Made by a program: the position numbers and the translations under genes | Origin: Pegea sp. RAD2-039 | Lineage: Eukaryota > Chordata > Thaliacea > Salpida > Salpidae | Direction of reading: 5' to 3' | DNA: 64,000 bases | Assembly (NCBI GenBank): GCA_034620365.1 | Contig: JAQGEQ010000379.1 | Coordinates: 457,902 to 521,901, forward strand | Part shown: one piece after another, positions 32,429 to 45,800 of the stretch | Layout of the letters: each line of letters starts with the position of its first letter | Numbering within the stretch: position 1 is the stretch's first letter | The notes under the pieces: model-generated | Told to the model about the DNA's origin: nothing | The model's database searches: none | The model's input: the letters and a program-made list of their open reading frames with translations, nothing else

Positions 32429-33529
32429 TTCAATCAAAAATATTTTGCTAAAAAAAAATAATTTTACTTAAACATCTTAAATCAAACATCTTAAATCAAA
32501 CATTTGTAGAAAGTTTTTTGATTAATCATAGCTCTTAAGTTGTAATATTCATATTTTAAAATTGTTTTTAAAGTAACATAACTTCATATAAATATTCAGA
32601 AGTAATTGGTTGAGAAGTTTTTAGCAACAAACTGAAATATATGATTTATTACAACAAACATATCTTTTCATTCAATTATCCAGGTATGTTTATACTAACT
32701 TAATAACAAAAATATTTAAATTTAAAGGACAGTTTACATTGTTTTAGTTACATCTTTAGCTGATTTAAAATATAAATGTAATTAATTTATTCTTTAAGTT
32801 AGGTTAATACTAAACCAACTGTTTTCTAAAAACTATTTAATTAAATTAAGAATTACTTATTAAGAATAAGTTTATTTAGCCATATACGTCTTTTAATATT
32901 TTCTTAATTAAAATATTCACTAAAAAAAAACTAATAAGCTTTTACATTAGTCTAAATAAAACAATTTTCAAACTTATAAGTAAAACTTTCTACAAATAAT
33001 AAACCCTCCTAGATATTTAATCACAAGCTATTCTAAATTCATTCATACACATTAAAAAAAATTTATTTGTCAACACTGTTTGTTAAAAAAATTTAAACTT
33101 CACTCATAAATGCATCTTTTATATTTATATATCAAAAATATTATTAAATTCAATTCTATTTAATAGAAAGTTAATTAGCTAATTCTATATAAGAAAGGTT
33201 TCAATTACAAATTAAAACCTAGAAAACTTTATTATAATTCCTATTGAACAATATAAAGAGTTAATATAACAAGCTACAAATGCTGAAAATGTATTTAGGG
33301 AAATAGTAAAATGTTTTTTGTTGAACTTTCTAAGGTTTGATTACCTAAAAAATATTTGTTTAAAGATTATTTTGATATTCAGATTCAAAAATTAAACAAA
33401 AAAGATTATAAGTTTTAAACTATTTAATTTTCTCATTTATTTTCTGAAATTACTAAATTTGCTGAAAATATCAAAATTTTTCAAATGTTAAATTACAAAA
33501 ATAAGTATTATCTTTGTAACAGTCATTTC

Positions 33530-34690
33530 ACCAAATTTAATAATAATTAATATAATAATGATATAATTAATCTTGTTTATGAAAAAGAGATAAATAAACA
33601 GAATTATTTGTCTAAAAATGACCTAATTTTTTTAAGATTCAAGATTCAAACTATTTACAACTAATATTTGAGATATTATTTTTTGTAAAGTATTTTTTCT
33701 AAGTTTTGAAATTTTATGTTTAGAACTAATAACAATAACTGCTGAATACTGAAGACATCCTAGAAAGTGATGTTTTTGAGGAACTATTTGATTAATAAAA
33801 ACTAGAAGCAAACGTTTTCAACCACTAAACTGATTGATAAATATCTTTAAAATCTTAAGTTACATTCCAAGTTTCATTAAATAGTAGAAAGTTACAACCA
33901 AAATAACTGGGTTTGTTCAATTTGTAAAAATACATAAATAAAAACTGCAAAGTTAGATGATGATGTTAATTAGTTTATAAGATCGATTCGAACGTTTGAT
34001 AAGAAGCTTCTACTACAGATTAAAACAAGATTTCTGTAAATACTCTAAAAGTGAAATACAAAGAATATTGGCTTAAGAAATAGATTGTTTATAGATAGTT
34101 ATATAAACTCACAAATAAATTTGATTTCTTATCGTTTAAATTTACTTCTAGAGTTTTAAACAAGTTTTTTGAAAGAAAAGATTGAAGATGATTTAAAGTA
34201 TTTCTCTAAAATTAAAGCTTCCAACTTTATTTGCAAACTAAAATAAAAGTGAAAATATTTATAGAAAACTTTATAAATTCACAATTAGTCGTTTTCCTAC
34301 CAGTTACAGTAATTTGATTCTTAAACAATTAATAAAAGTGAAAACTTTGGTTTATCTGGAATAGAATTCTTTGAAAGGATACTTAAAAAGTAGTTTTATA
34401 AACCAAATATATTCAAAGATATATTTATCTAGAGACTATTTAGTTGAATATTGTTTGTAACATTTAAAAGACATTTTATATTTATATATTTAAAATTTAA
34501 ATTTTTCGCTCGCAGATAATATAAATAATTTTGATTCAAAATATTGAACTGAACAATCTGATAAAACTTAAATATTTTAATTAAGAATCAATTTAATCAA
34601 AATAATATTTTTTAAAATTGAGGATTTGTTTTTATTTATTTTTAAATTCAACTCGAATTAGTTTCAAATATTTTCAGATTTTGTTGAATC
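33530..34690. other. AT-rich spacer
   Basis: No gene or RNA is supported between the end of the right duplication arm and the last SLC13 exon. Confidence 0.5.
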
Positions 34691-37204
34691 GTTTCTTAAA
34701 CGCAGATAGTCTTTGTTGCATCTGTTATATTTTGAGTCGCCCAACTTGGAAACGGACCCAGGTTCCAGTAACTGATCCCAAAAGTATTGATGAAGATTGT
34801 TATTATGATTACTCCCATCAAGTTCATCAACCAACCGGTTTTAACCTGAAGTTATTTCAAAGTTGATAAAATTATTTACAAAAAATAAAATTGAAAAAAA
34901 AGTTAAGGAATTAATAAAATGGTTTTAAAATTTAGATTTTAATTTGTGACATTTTGACTTTCAGCTGATTTGGCTTCTGTTTATTTCGTTAAAAAATTTA
35001 GTAATTGTATAAAGATTTAGTTGATCATATTCATATCATTTAACTGGACATAAATGACTCTTATTTTACTCTTAATATATTTGAGTTAAATCGAATCATT
35101 TAATTAAAAACATGATAAGTTAAAAACTCACCAAATCCATAACCTCTAAGTGACCATATGAAAACGCAGTAGCGTTTGGTGGCGTTGCTACTGGTAACAT
35201 AAAAGCTAATGATGATGACAACACAGGAGGGATCATTAAATAAAGGGGATGAACCTTGATTTTATCTGACTGAAACATCAACAATCAACAAATGTTTCAA
35301 ATAAATGATGAAAGTAAATACCAATGTCCTGAGAATTGGAACAAATAAAGCTGCTGTTGCTGTGTTGCTGGTACATTCAGTACAAATACAAACTAGTAAA
35401 GTGACTACTAATGAAATGAGCCAAGGCTCAGTACCTTCAAGAACTGATAACTGATCTCCCATCCAGTTAGAGAACCCGGATCGCTACAAGTTTGAAAGAT
35501 TTAATTAATTCAAAAAGTATAAATTTAATAAATTATTATGATATTTGATAAAAGTATTTCAATTTTTTGTCTTGTAAACACTTTTTCTATTAACTTGCTT
35601 AGATTAGTGTTTATGCTCACAAAAATTTTACAAAAGACTAATCATATCTGTGGCATCAATAATTTGGTTCTACAGTAGATTGAAGATGAAGTTATTTACG
35701 AATCAAATTTTCTGCTATACTAACAAACCAGCATATTTTTAATTTGTTCTTAGGACTTGTAATGGTTTTAAGAAGATTAAATAATTCAAAGATTTACATC
35801 AAATGTTTTACGAATTGTTAACTAGAAGATTATTAGTTATTTAGATGTAATATCAAAAAGAAGATTTTTGGATAAGCCTAAAAGATTTAAATTTAATTAA
35901 ACTCGCATCTTCTTTATCAAACTGACATCAGATCCTTTTGAAAGAGCAAATCCTCCAGCCACCAGGAAGACAATATTCCAAGGAAATAGTTGTTGAATGA
36001 TCTTCCAAGTTAAAACTGCTGGAACCGACTTGTTGACAGTTTTTTCTATAAAATTAGAAACTTTGTTTAAAAATAGTCACCGTGTCACTAGTGTTACTGA
36101 AATTATTGATTCTTAAATAATTTTCTTATTTTCTTATGTTAGATTCTTACTGAATGAAATGTTTTTATTTGACCTTTCTTGGCTTGAAGATACTACTCAT
36201 GATGCACTCTTTATTTTCATCACTGTATTTATGGTAAGCATAAAATTATTTAGAAACAAATAAACCAGATAAACAACAACTCTGATCCTGAGATGCTCAC
36301 GTCGCTACTAACGCTTGCTTTATTTGCTTAAAATGTTTATTATAGAATTACTGAATGAAACACTTTCTGCTGTGAAACTATTAGTAGCATAATAACTATA
36401 TTTTATTCTTTAGTTTTCTTGACATGATGCCTCAAAATTTACAAAAGTAGAACAAGAAGAAGACTTCAAAAATAAGGAAAAGAGAAACACAGGAAGTAAA
36501 TGAGAACTACATCTGAACCTTATCAAGTACGACGAAGAAGTTCGACAAAAACATTTAATTACGAATATTTAACTCAGCTAACAATGTAATAATAAACTAA
36601 ATGTTGTTTTTAACCTCATTTGTAAAATTGTTCTTCAAAAATTTTCTCAAAATAAACTTTTGTCAACAAAAACAGATTTCCTCGACTCCAAGACTATATC
36701 AAGATCTATCATCTCTTTTTCAAATCTTGTTTGAATACTCTATCTTCACTTATTTTGTTACAAGAGCTACAGAAGTCGACTCTTGCATCTATGTAGTAAA
36801 AAAATAACTAATTTATCTACTTGATCAATATGATTAACTGATTATTTCTTTTTATTACATCTTTGAATCCTTTTAAGATGATTTTTCAGAAATTTTCTAC
36901 AAAAATTATCTCATTAATCAGCTGATGTTAAAATAATAAGTAGTATTCTAAAAGATTAAAAATAAAAGTACCTAAAGTAGGATTTGATTCCTGTGTCCGA
37001 CGCAAAAAGCTTGGTCGTTGCCCTGGTAACACAAATAATAGAAACGCCATCGTCATGGCAATTGTACCATCATCCAGAAACTCTTCTTGTGGAAATAGTT
37101 GCGCGTATCCGGACATGAAACCAGGTTTTCGAAAGAACCACAACAAAACAGTACAAATAAACACGATTGCTACTGTTACTTCACCCCATCTACAAAACAT
37201 CCCG

Positions 37205-37245
37205 CTTAATGACGTCATTGTACTTGTAGTGACGTCATCACTAAC
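37205..37245 (-). other. 41-nt SLC13 intron with paired TGACGTCA (minus copy)
   Basis: Intron 6 of the minus SLC13 gene: GTTAG donor, two TGACGTCA octamers starting 20 nt apart (37210, 37230), and an AAG acceptor. It is nearly identical to its counterpart at 45459-45499. Confidence 0.85.
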
Positions 37246-37353
37246 TTGATGTTGCCGAGCGCGTCGTACTCGCGCTGAATGACTTTTTGAACTCGCTTTT
37301 CTGCATCTGTTTTCTTAGCTCCACATTTGAATAAGCTTTTTACATCCTTCAAA

Positions 37354-37407
37354 CTGTTTAAGAAAACATGACGTCATAGATGTCCCAGTGACGTCATCAC
37401 TACTAAC
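37354..37407 (-). other. 54-nt SLC13 intron with paired TGACGTCA (minus copy)
   Basis: Intron 5 of the minus SLC13 gene: GTTAGTAG donor, two TGACGTCA octamers 20 nt apart (37369, 37389), and an AAACAG acceptor. It is nearly identical to 45297-45350. Confidence 0.85.
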
Positions 37408-39031
37408 CGTAAACCGAGATAGAATGTTGATAGCCAGATGTAAGCGAGGATCAACATCACTATACCTCCGGGAGCAGCGTAGATCATCCAGTTTCCGAAT
37501 GAGATCTCTACATCTGCGTTGGGGAAAGCCCTGGGACACAAAATCCGGATTGAGAAGATATTTGAGATCAGCGAAGAGCTTACGATTTAAATTGTCCTGC
37601 TAAGACCAAGTTGGGTCCTGTTCCAGTTAAGGTTATTGTTCCTCCAATACTTGAAGCGTAAGGGATACAAATGGTGATTCCTTTTATCATTCTATCTAAT
37701 CTCTTTGAATCTATTTGTTCATCTTCATCATCTGATTCTAATTTTTCGTTGTCATCTTTTATCAACGTTTCTTCCATTTCTAAAACTTCGTTCTTCAAGA
37801 AAAAAATTAAAACTTTAAAATTAATATTTAAAAATTAATTCTTCATTATATCTGAAAGTGTTCACAACAAATTTTTTAGAATTTCAAAAAATATAAAAAA
37901 ATATCAGAAATTTGTCAAAAATATAAATAACCTTTTTTTTGCAAAATTTTTTTGCTAAGTTTTAAAAATGAATAAGAATTCTGATTCTTTATTTAAACTT
38001 CTCTAAAGAAATAATTTTAGGAATTTAAAGAAAATTCATTTAGTTTTGATTTCAAATTACATATTTTAATTATTTTTTGAGATATTTAAAAAACTTAAGG
38101 TTTGGTTTTGAACTGATAAAAATTTTCAAAAATGTTTTGCGTTTAGTGTTGGAAAATAGTTTAATGAAAGTTAAAGAAACTTTTAGAGTAGGAATTTTTG
38201 AAGCGTGTAAAATATGAAAAATAATAAACTTTCAAACTTTCTCAATTACATTTTATAAAAAGTTTTTGAAAAAATGTTTTAATTATAAAAATAATGTCAA
38301 AATCTTCTATTTTATAGAAAATATTAAACAAATTTGATATTACAATCTTTTAATCTATTTATTACTGTATAAATATTATAAAAATAAGGTGTTTTAACTC
38401 TATATGTAAATAACAAACCTGATTATTTTGAGCAGTTGGTTGTTGAGTTGCTTTAAACTCAATTAAAACAGCTTCAACTATCGGTAACATCATCGCTGTC
38501 GTAGCTGTATTCGAAATCTACATAGATAAGAATGAAGTTGTAAGCATAAATCCCATCATAAAGCTGTTGAAGAAGATTAATATGAAATTATTTCTACATT
38601 TTATTCAATACATGATTACAAGTGACAAATTCTACAGTTTAAAGCAAACTAAATGGGCAGAAAGATAATGAAAAAGTCTTATTTATTACAATTTAAACAA
38701 ATTGGAAACACTGCAGAGTTATAAGTAAAGTTTGAATGAATAATTAAAAAAAATAAGTGAAGAAAATGTTAGTGTTATATTACTTAAATCTTATTTACTT
38801 AATAAAATGTTAAAAGTTTAATCTGTAAAGTTATTTTATTGTTTTAATTTCATTAGAAAATAACAAAGTTTAATATTTTGAAATATATTTATTACAATTT
38901 GTTTAAACATTAATAAAATATTCTATTAGATCAAGTAGTTAGGTAGCTTTTAAAACTTTTAAACTGTTTCAACAAATTATTATTAGTTATTTTATTTAAA
39001 ATAATTATTTTATTTGTTTTGTCATCGGTTT

Positions 39032-39112
39032 ATTTTATTTATTTATTACAATAAACGCGAAGGAGGGTTCCTGAAGAGAGCACATCCCGCTAACACACAT
39101 TCTCACAAATAA
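39032..39112 (+). repeat. Hairpin-bearing dispersed element, copy 1
   Basis: T/A-rich lead (TTATTTATTACAATAAA), then GCGAAGGAGGGTTCCTGAAG, AGAGCACATCCCGCTAAC and ACACATTCTCACAAATAA. It lies in intron 2 of the minus SLC13 gene, antisense to it. Related copies are at 45849-45932 and 46940-47020. Confidence 0.75.
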
Positions 39113-40250
39113 CATCTAATAAGTTAGAAATATAGAAAGTAAAAGATATAAAAAATGATATTTAATTTTTAATTAACTTAATAATTCATTAATTCTAATT
39201 TTTTAAAAATATGAATTTAAACTTAAATCACCTCTGAGGTCTCGGACCAACCATCAACAAAACTTTCAAGGCTATTCGTTTGTGTAAACCTGTTACCTCA
39301 ACATTTGTAGCAATCATTAAACCTCCAACAAATAAAAAAGTTGTATCATTAAAATAAGCATTACTGACGTCATCAGCTGACATAATTCCACTAATAGGGA
39401 ATATTATTAGAGGTATAAAAGCAGTTACAGGTAGTGGTAGCACCTCAAAGATCCAATATACGGCCATCAACAAAATAGTAAATCCACATGATGAGATCTG
39501 AAACGTTTTGAAGTTTGAGCCATTTTATGATTACTTAATCTACTTAAATTTTTTTAAAGCTTCTTAATTGTTTGATTAAATATTTAATTGCCACAAGACC
39601 TACAATTAACAAAATAATAACAAACAAATAAAGAGGAAAAACTTGTTTAAAAAAGCTAAATATTTTAACTTTTTTAATTTTGTTTTTAAGTTAAATATTT
39701 CATAAAAATAAAAACTTTAAAAAATTCAACCGTTTTTAATACTTGCATTGAACTGTGATATTACCCTTAGCATAAAAGCTGATACAAAGTTTTTAAGTAA
39801 TTTAAATCTTTGATAAACAAATTCATCTTCTTACAATTTGTAATTTAATTTAAATAACTTTGAAATACCCCAAAAGCTTTCAATAATCAAATGTTTTTTA
39901 CAATTTTGTATATTGAAAAAAATTAAAAAAATTTTAGAATAAGAAAACAAAATCTTTCTAAAACTAATTTAAATTAACTTAAAAAATACTTAAAATTACC
40001 AAATAATTGTTTTTATTTTATCGACTTTGTTCTTATTCATATGTAGATTAAAGAAAATAGATTTTTTCAAAAGATTAATAATGACTAAATGATAATTGAT
40101 AAGATGCCAATAAGGAACAAAACTCACCGAGCCTGGATTAAGAGTAATAATCGAGAAAATAAGTAAAGGTGCCGCTATGAATAAAATAGTATTTTTGAAA
40201 GCAAGTAATTGCTTCAAGATAAAACCCCTGTTTTCTTTTGAAACAAACAT

Positions 40251-42875
40251 ATCTTTGAAAATAATTTTAAATTACTAATAAGATTTTAACTGAGAAATTT
40301 TTTTTGATTAAGAAAAATAAATTTGTAATTTTTTTAAACTGTATATTTTCAGTGGTTTGTTAACCACCATCTTAACTCTTCCATATGGAGTCTTCACCTT
40401 AAAAGGATTCATAATCTGTCAAGGATTTGATAAGATTTTCATCAAACAAAGACTCTCAAAGCTTAATATTGAATCTGTGTCTAAGCTCGAACTCTTCTTT
40501 AAAATTATCAATTGTTATATCATCCTGCCTCTCTTCTAATTTTTCATGTTTATTTATTAACGGTTTTTTTGGTATAAAGTCATTTTAATTTCGGATTTAA
40601 ATTAAAAATTTACTAAAGTTAATTAAGATAAAGTAATACCCTAGATTGCAAAAACTCCTCGCCAACACTAAAGCCAATCAGAACTTAATAAACAAACTGA
40701 TAAATCAATTATTAATTTAAATATATAATGATAAAAAAATAATATTCACAAGTTTGTATAAAAATTAAAATTCTATAATAATAAGAAAATTAGTTTTCAT
40801 AAAATTCAAAGTTTTTGAACCAACATAAAATATTTGGGATTTACTAAAACCTAACTCATAGATTCATAACTTTTTTGGGTTTTTTAATTCGTTGAAAATT
40901 AAGAAATAAAATTTGTTTTGGACAAACACAAAATTGTTTTTGTATTTTTTTATCTTTTTAACTATATGTTACTTTAAGAAAAAAACTTGTAATCTTATTA
41001 AAAAAAAACAATAAATATAAAATTTGTATAATTTGTAAATGTAACAATAACATTTACTGTTAACCATAACCTATATTACATATGATAAAAACTATCATTA
41101 TAAAACTATTATTTTATTATTTATCGATTTATTTTATCACATAAATCTTAAATAAATTGATAAAACTAAATTACGAACTAACAATAAATCCAATAATTTT
41201 CTTTTAAACTTATTTATATATTTTATACAAACTGCAAATTATATCTTTTTAAACCAGTTTTATTCTTTTAACTATTTTTTACATAAAATGAATAAATAAA
41301 ACAAACTACGATTAAAACAATAAAACATATAACAAAATTTGTGGCGAATTATGAGCTGTTGTTAAATTTTAGGTGGTTTAAGAACATTTTCGAAATTATC
41401 GATAATTTTTATTTTACTTTTAAGCAGAAATGTATTTTCTTAATTTCAAAATTTCGTAAATCGTCCGCTAGACGACGCTGTTTGTCGAGATGACGTCATA
41501 ATGAGCCACATTTAATTTCTGTTTTTAGAGATATTTTCAAATTTTATCAACTTTCTTGCTTAATAATTTGAGTTTAATTTTTTGTTTAAGATTAATCAAG
41601 ATAATTAATAAAATTAAAATTAAATTTTTTCTAAAAAATGCTTTAAATAGTTGTGATAAAATTGAAATATTATCTTAATCTAATTTCAAATCTTTTAAAA
41701 ATCTAAATTAATTTAATATTAAATATTCAAGCTACATATACAAATATTTTTTTAACCATATAAATGAACTTATTGAAACAACCCAAAAAATATATATTAT
41801 TGATATTTTAAATTACCAAACTTTTTTTATTGTTATAAAAAGATTAAAAGATAAAAGAAAATTTTTAACATGAAAATTAATATTAGATTTAAACTTATGG
41901 TGACAATTTGGTCTTTAAATGTTTAACTATAAAATAAAAATGTTAAAAATATTATTTCGTTAAACTTTATATTTTATTGTTGTTTTATTTTTCAATAAAT
42001 TGTTTGCAAAATTGCTGCATTGGAATATTTTTAAACAATTATTCCAAAAATGCTTTGAACATAATTCCAAATATTGGAAAAATAATTATAAGATATAAAA
42101 GAATATTTGTAAAATTTTTGGAGCGAGAAACTTTTTAGATGAAAATTGTTTTGATTTTTCGATTCGGTTGAGTGATTTCTGCAACAGTACTAAATTTTGA
42201 AGTGGCACTTTACAGTTTGAACTTTTATTCAGCAAAAATCATTGATACTAAATACAGTAAATTTTGTTTAACTCGAATTAAAAATTTTATGAGATTGTTA
42301 AAAGTTTATCAGAAGAATTATTTGTTTTGTTGTTGTTTTGTTGTTGTAGATAGTTCAAGTTATAACCAGAATTTGATTTTGAAAATTATGGTAAAAATTC
42401 AAAACAAGGTTTGCTATTAATAAATTTGCTTTTATATTAAACATTAAACAGTTTTTTATATTTGTACCGAGCAAATAAGGCTTGATTTTTCAGTAGCAAA
42501 AGTTTAAACAAAATGTTTTAAAAGCAAAATATTAGTTTAGTTTATAAGTTAAAATATTATTCAGAATTTCAAAAATAATTTCACCTCTAGCCTTTAAAGA
42601 CGTGTTTGTATAAAAAATATTTTTTCTTTGCATATTTGTCGAAATTAAAAAGTCATTGTTGGAATAGTTAGGTTTAAAAATGTTTTGAAACTTTAGAGCT
42701 TTACTTTTTGATGGTTGATTTTTAAGTAAAATTTAAAAACTGAGAAAGAATTTAGAGTTTTTTTTGTTTATAAGTTTCATTAAGTTAAATGAAAACATTT
42801 CAATTATTTTGAGAATATTTAGATCAAAATTCAATTTAAACGAAATTAAAACTTTTAGATTTTTTAGCTATAAGA
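40251..42875. other. Spacer between the head-to-head SLC13 genes
   Basis: AT-rich, with no supported gene. It must contain both promoters. A GC-richer patch at about 41460-41515 carries one TGACGTCA (41491) next to CGTCCGCTAGACGACGC. I saw no clear inverted homology between its two halves. Confidence 0.5.
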
Positions 42876-45800
42876 ATGAGTTTGAAATCAAAATTGAAAC
42901 AAATATATGCTTTCAAAAAGACTTTATTATTCATTCTACCAATAATTCTTTTAAGTCCTCTTATTGCAGTTTATCCAGGAACGGTAAGAAATATTTTGAT
43001 ATATTTTGAAATAAAAAATACAAAAGTAACAAAATAGAATTAAAAATTTAGTTATTAATGAAAATAAAAGACAATAAAAAGCCGCCCGATGAGGGACTTG
43101 AACCCGCGACCGTTGGATTAAAAGTCCAACGCTCTACCGACTGAGCTAACCGGGCTTATACTTCCCAGTCACAAATAAATTATAAATAATATTAAAACTT
43201 TTCAAACTAAAATTAAATTTTAAAAGTTTGAATTATATTATAATTTTTATTCTTATAAAATTATTAAAAAGTAGGGCTCGTCCGGGATTTGAACCCGGGA
43301 CCTCTCGCACCCAAAGCGAGAATCATACCCCTAGACCAACGAGCCGATATTCTTAGTTGACATTTAAGTATTATATTATTAAAAAAATAGAGCTCGTTAA
43401 AACTATAAAAAGATTTATATTTAATACCAACTAAGTAAATAAATGCATAATCTTTTAAATAGCCACTTTTTAAACTACATTTACCTTTTTATTTACTTTT
43501 CAAATGTCTATACAGCTTGTTTGCTTTAAAAACCACATATTTTTAATTACATCAACCACTACTAAAGCTTTTCCAAAATTTAAAAATCCGATTTCTTTAA
43601 AATTATTTGATTCTGTTGGATTCATAAAACTTAAAACCATTTATAGAACATCAAAAAAATTGTGTCATTAAATGTCCTAAAATTTTAATCTTAAATTAAG
43701 TTTCCATTCTTTACTTTCATCACATCTATAAGCTAATTTCTGAGAAATAAATAAATTAAAAACGATGTTATGCTCACAGGTATCGTCATGCGGTTACACC
43801 ATCGCGTTGATGGCGATTTACTGGGTCTTTGAGGTGCTACCACTACCTGTAACTGCTTTTATACCTCTAATAATATTCCCTATGAGTGGAATTATGTCTG
43901 CTGATGAAGTCAGTTCTGCTTATTTCAAAGACACAACTTTTTTATTTGTTGGAGGTTTAATGATTGCAATTAGTGTGGAGTTAACAGGTTTACACAAACG
44001 AATAGCCTTGAATGTTTTGTTGATGGTTGGTTCGAAACCACACAGGTAAGAAGAATAATAATTTATCAAAAAATTCTTTAAATTTCTCTAAGAAGTAGAT
44101 GATGGTGTTTTGTCTGCTATAAAAAATGAATTTAAAAAACGATTACATTTGTAAATATGGTTGTAAAAAGTTGTATTATGAAGGTCTTCTTGAACCTATC
44201 TTCTAAAACGTATTAGCAGAAGCAGTTGAAATTCTATTTTAGGTTTTAGTAACTAATTAAACTAAAAAATAATCGACTAAAACCACAAAATCATCATCTA
44301 CATCATCAAATCTTCTTCAACAGCTTGATGTTTGGATTTATGCTTACAACTTCCTTCTTATCGATGTGGATTTCGAATACAGCTACAACAGCGATGATGT
44401 TACCGATAGTTGAAGCTGTTTTTAATGAGTTAAAAGCAAGTGAATCTACAGAAGAAGTAAGAGATTTCACTTTAAATCTTCTAGATATAAGCTTCTTCAC
44501 TAAATGACTAATCAACCCTTTAAACTGACCAACTAACAGCTTTTAATATTTTCTAAATCACAGCAATTCGATACTAAAGATGTAAGATATGAAAATAAAT
44601 CGTTCGAAGACGATGTAAGTTTACAAACAAGTTTAGAAAAACTTTTGTACTTTTACTGATTATTTTTAAAAATGTAATTCAGCTTATAAGTTTAAAGATT
44701 CTTTGCATGAAACTAAATTTTTCTAATGTTAAAATGTAAACATTTGACGAATTTGTTGAGTATTTAAAACATAAACTTTTCAACTCCACAAAACTTTCAA
44801 TGATTTTTTAAGTAATTAAGTAACAACAATTATTTTTCGGAGTTTTAAATCTAAGTTTTAAAATTCACAAAAAAATTCTTCATAACTTTTTAGTTAAAAT
44901 CTTTTTTTGCTTCTGTCAAGAATGAAGTCTTAGAGATGAAAGAAATGACAGAAGATGAAAATAAGGAGTTAGAACCAGAAGATAAAGATTCAAGCTCAAA
45001 GAGATTAGATAGAATGATAAAAGGAATCACAATCAGTATCCCTTACTCTTCAAGTATTGGAGGAACAATAACCTTAACTGGAACAGGACCCAACTTGGTC
45101 TTAGCAGGACAATTTAAATCGTAAGCTCTTCGCTGATCTCAAATATCTTCTCAATCCGGATCTTGTGTCCTAGAATCTTCCCAGATGCAGATGCAGAGAT
45201 CTCATTTGGAAATTGGATTGCTTATAACGCTCCCGGAGGTATAGTGATGTTGATCCTCGCTTACATCTGGCTATCAACATTCTATCTCGGTTTACGGTTA
45301 GTAATGATGACGTCACTGGGACATCAATGACGTCATGTTTTCTTAAACAGTTTGAAGGATGTAAAAAGCTTATTCAAATGTGGAGCTAAGAAAACAGATG
45401 CAGAAAAGCGAGTTCAAAAAGTCATTCAGCGCGAGTACGACGCACTTGGCAACATCAAGTTAGTGATGACGTCACTACAAGTACAATGACGTCATTGAGC
45501 GGGATGTTTTGTAGATGGGGTGAAGTAACAGTAGCAATCGTGTTTATTTGTACTGTTTTGTTGTGGTTCTTTCGAAAACCTGGTTTCATGCCTGGATACG
45601 CGCAACTATTTCCACAAGAAGAGTTTCTGGATGATGGTACAATTGCCATGACGATGGCGTTTCTATTATTTGTGTTACCAGGGCAACGACCAAGCTTTTT
45701 GCGTCGGACACAGGAATCAAACCTTTCTTGTCTTGATTCTACGTCAGGTGATTTCTTAAAACTTTTTAAGTAATTTTAAATCAACTTATATCAGCCACGA

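Larger units (their letters stand above)
28500..33520 (-). repeat. Right arm of the inverted segmental duplication
   Basis: It is the inverted partner of 14580-20640; shared landmarks are given there. Differences: a 19-bp minisatellite is inserted at 31340-31645, the 88-codon ORF is absent, the lectin is broken, and the small helical ORF is intact. The dispersed GTTGTTAACC element sits at 28960-29230 on the minus strand. Confidence 0.75.
34696..40250 (-). pseudogene. SLC13-family Na/carboxylate cotransporter with one in-frame stop
   Basis: This is the inverted partner of the plus-strand gene at 42876-48135. Eleven exons: 40128-40250, 39232-39497, 38419-38563, 37584-37792, 37408-37530, 37246-37353, 36972-37204, 35927-36045, 35322-35483, 35132-35269, 34696-34845. 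They join in phase to 591 codons with normal GT..AG borders. SLC13 proteins carry dicarboxylates or citrate with Na+ across membranes. Family signatures are present: [49 protein letters not shown] (second SNT Na+ site), FMLPVATPPNATAFSYG and the WLMNL..INT end. At 38518-38520 the Trp codon of the SMWISNTAT block (first SNT site) is TAG at residue 145, so the full product is not made unless the stop is read through. The rest is undamaged, implying a recent mutation, a polymorphism or a sequence error. There is no exon matching 44564-44614 of the plus copy. Confidence 0.85.

Noticed and set aside
34618-34866. 82-aa plus ORF
   Set aside because: It is antisense to the terminal SLC13 exon (34696-34845).
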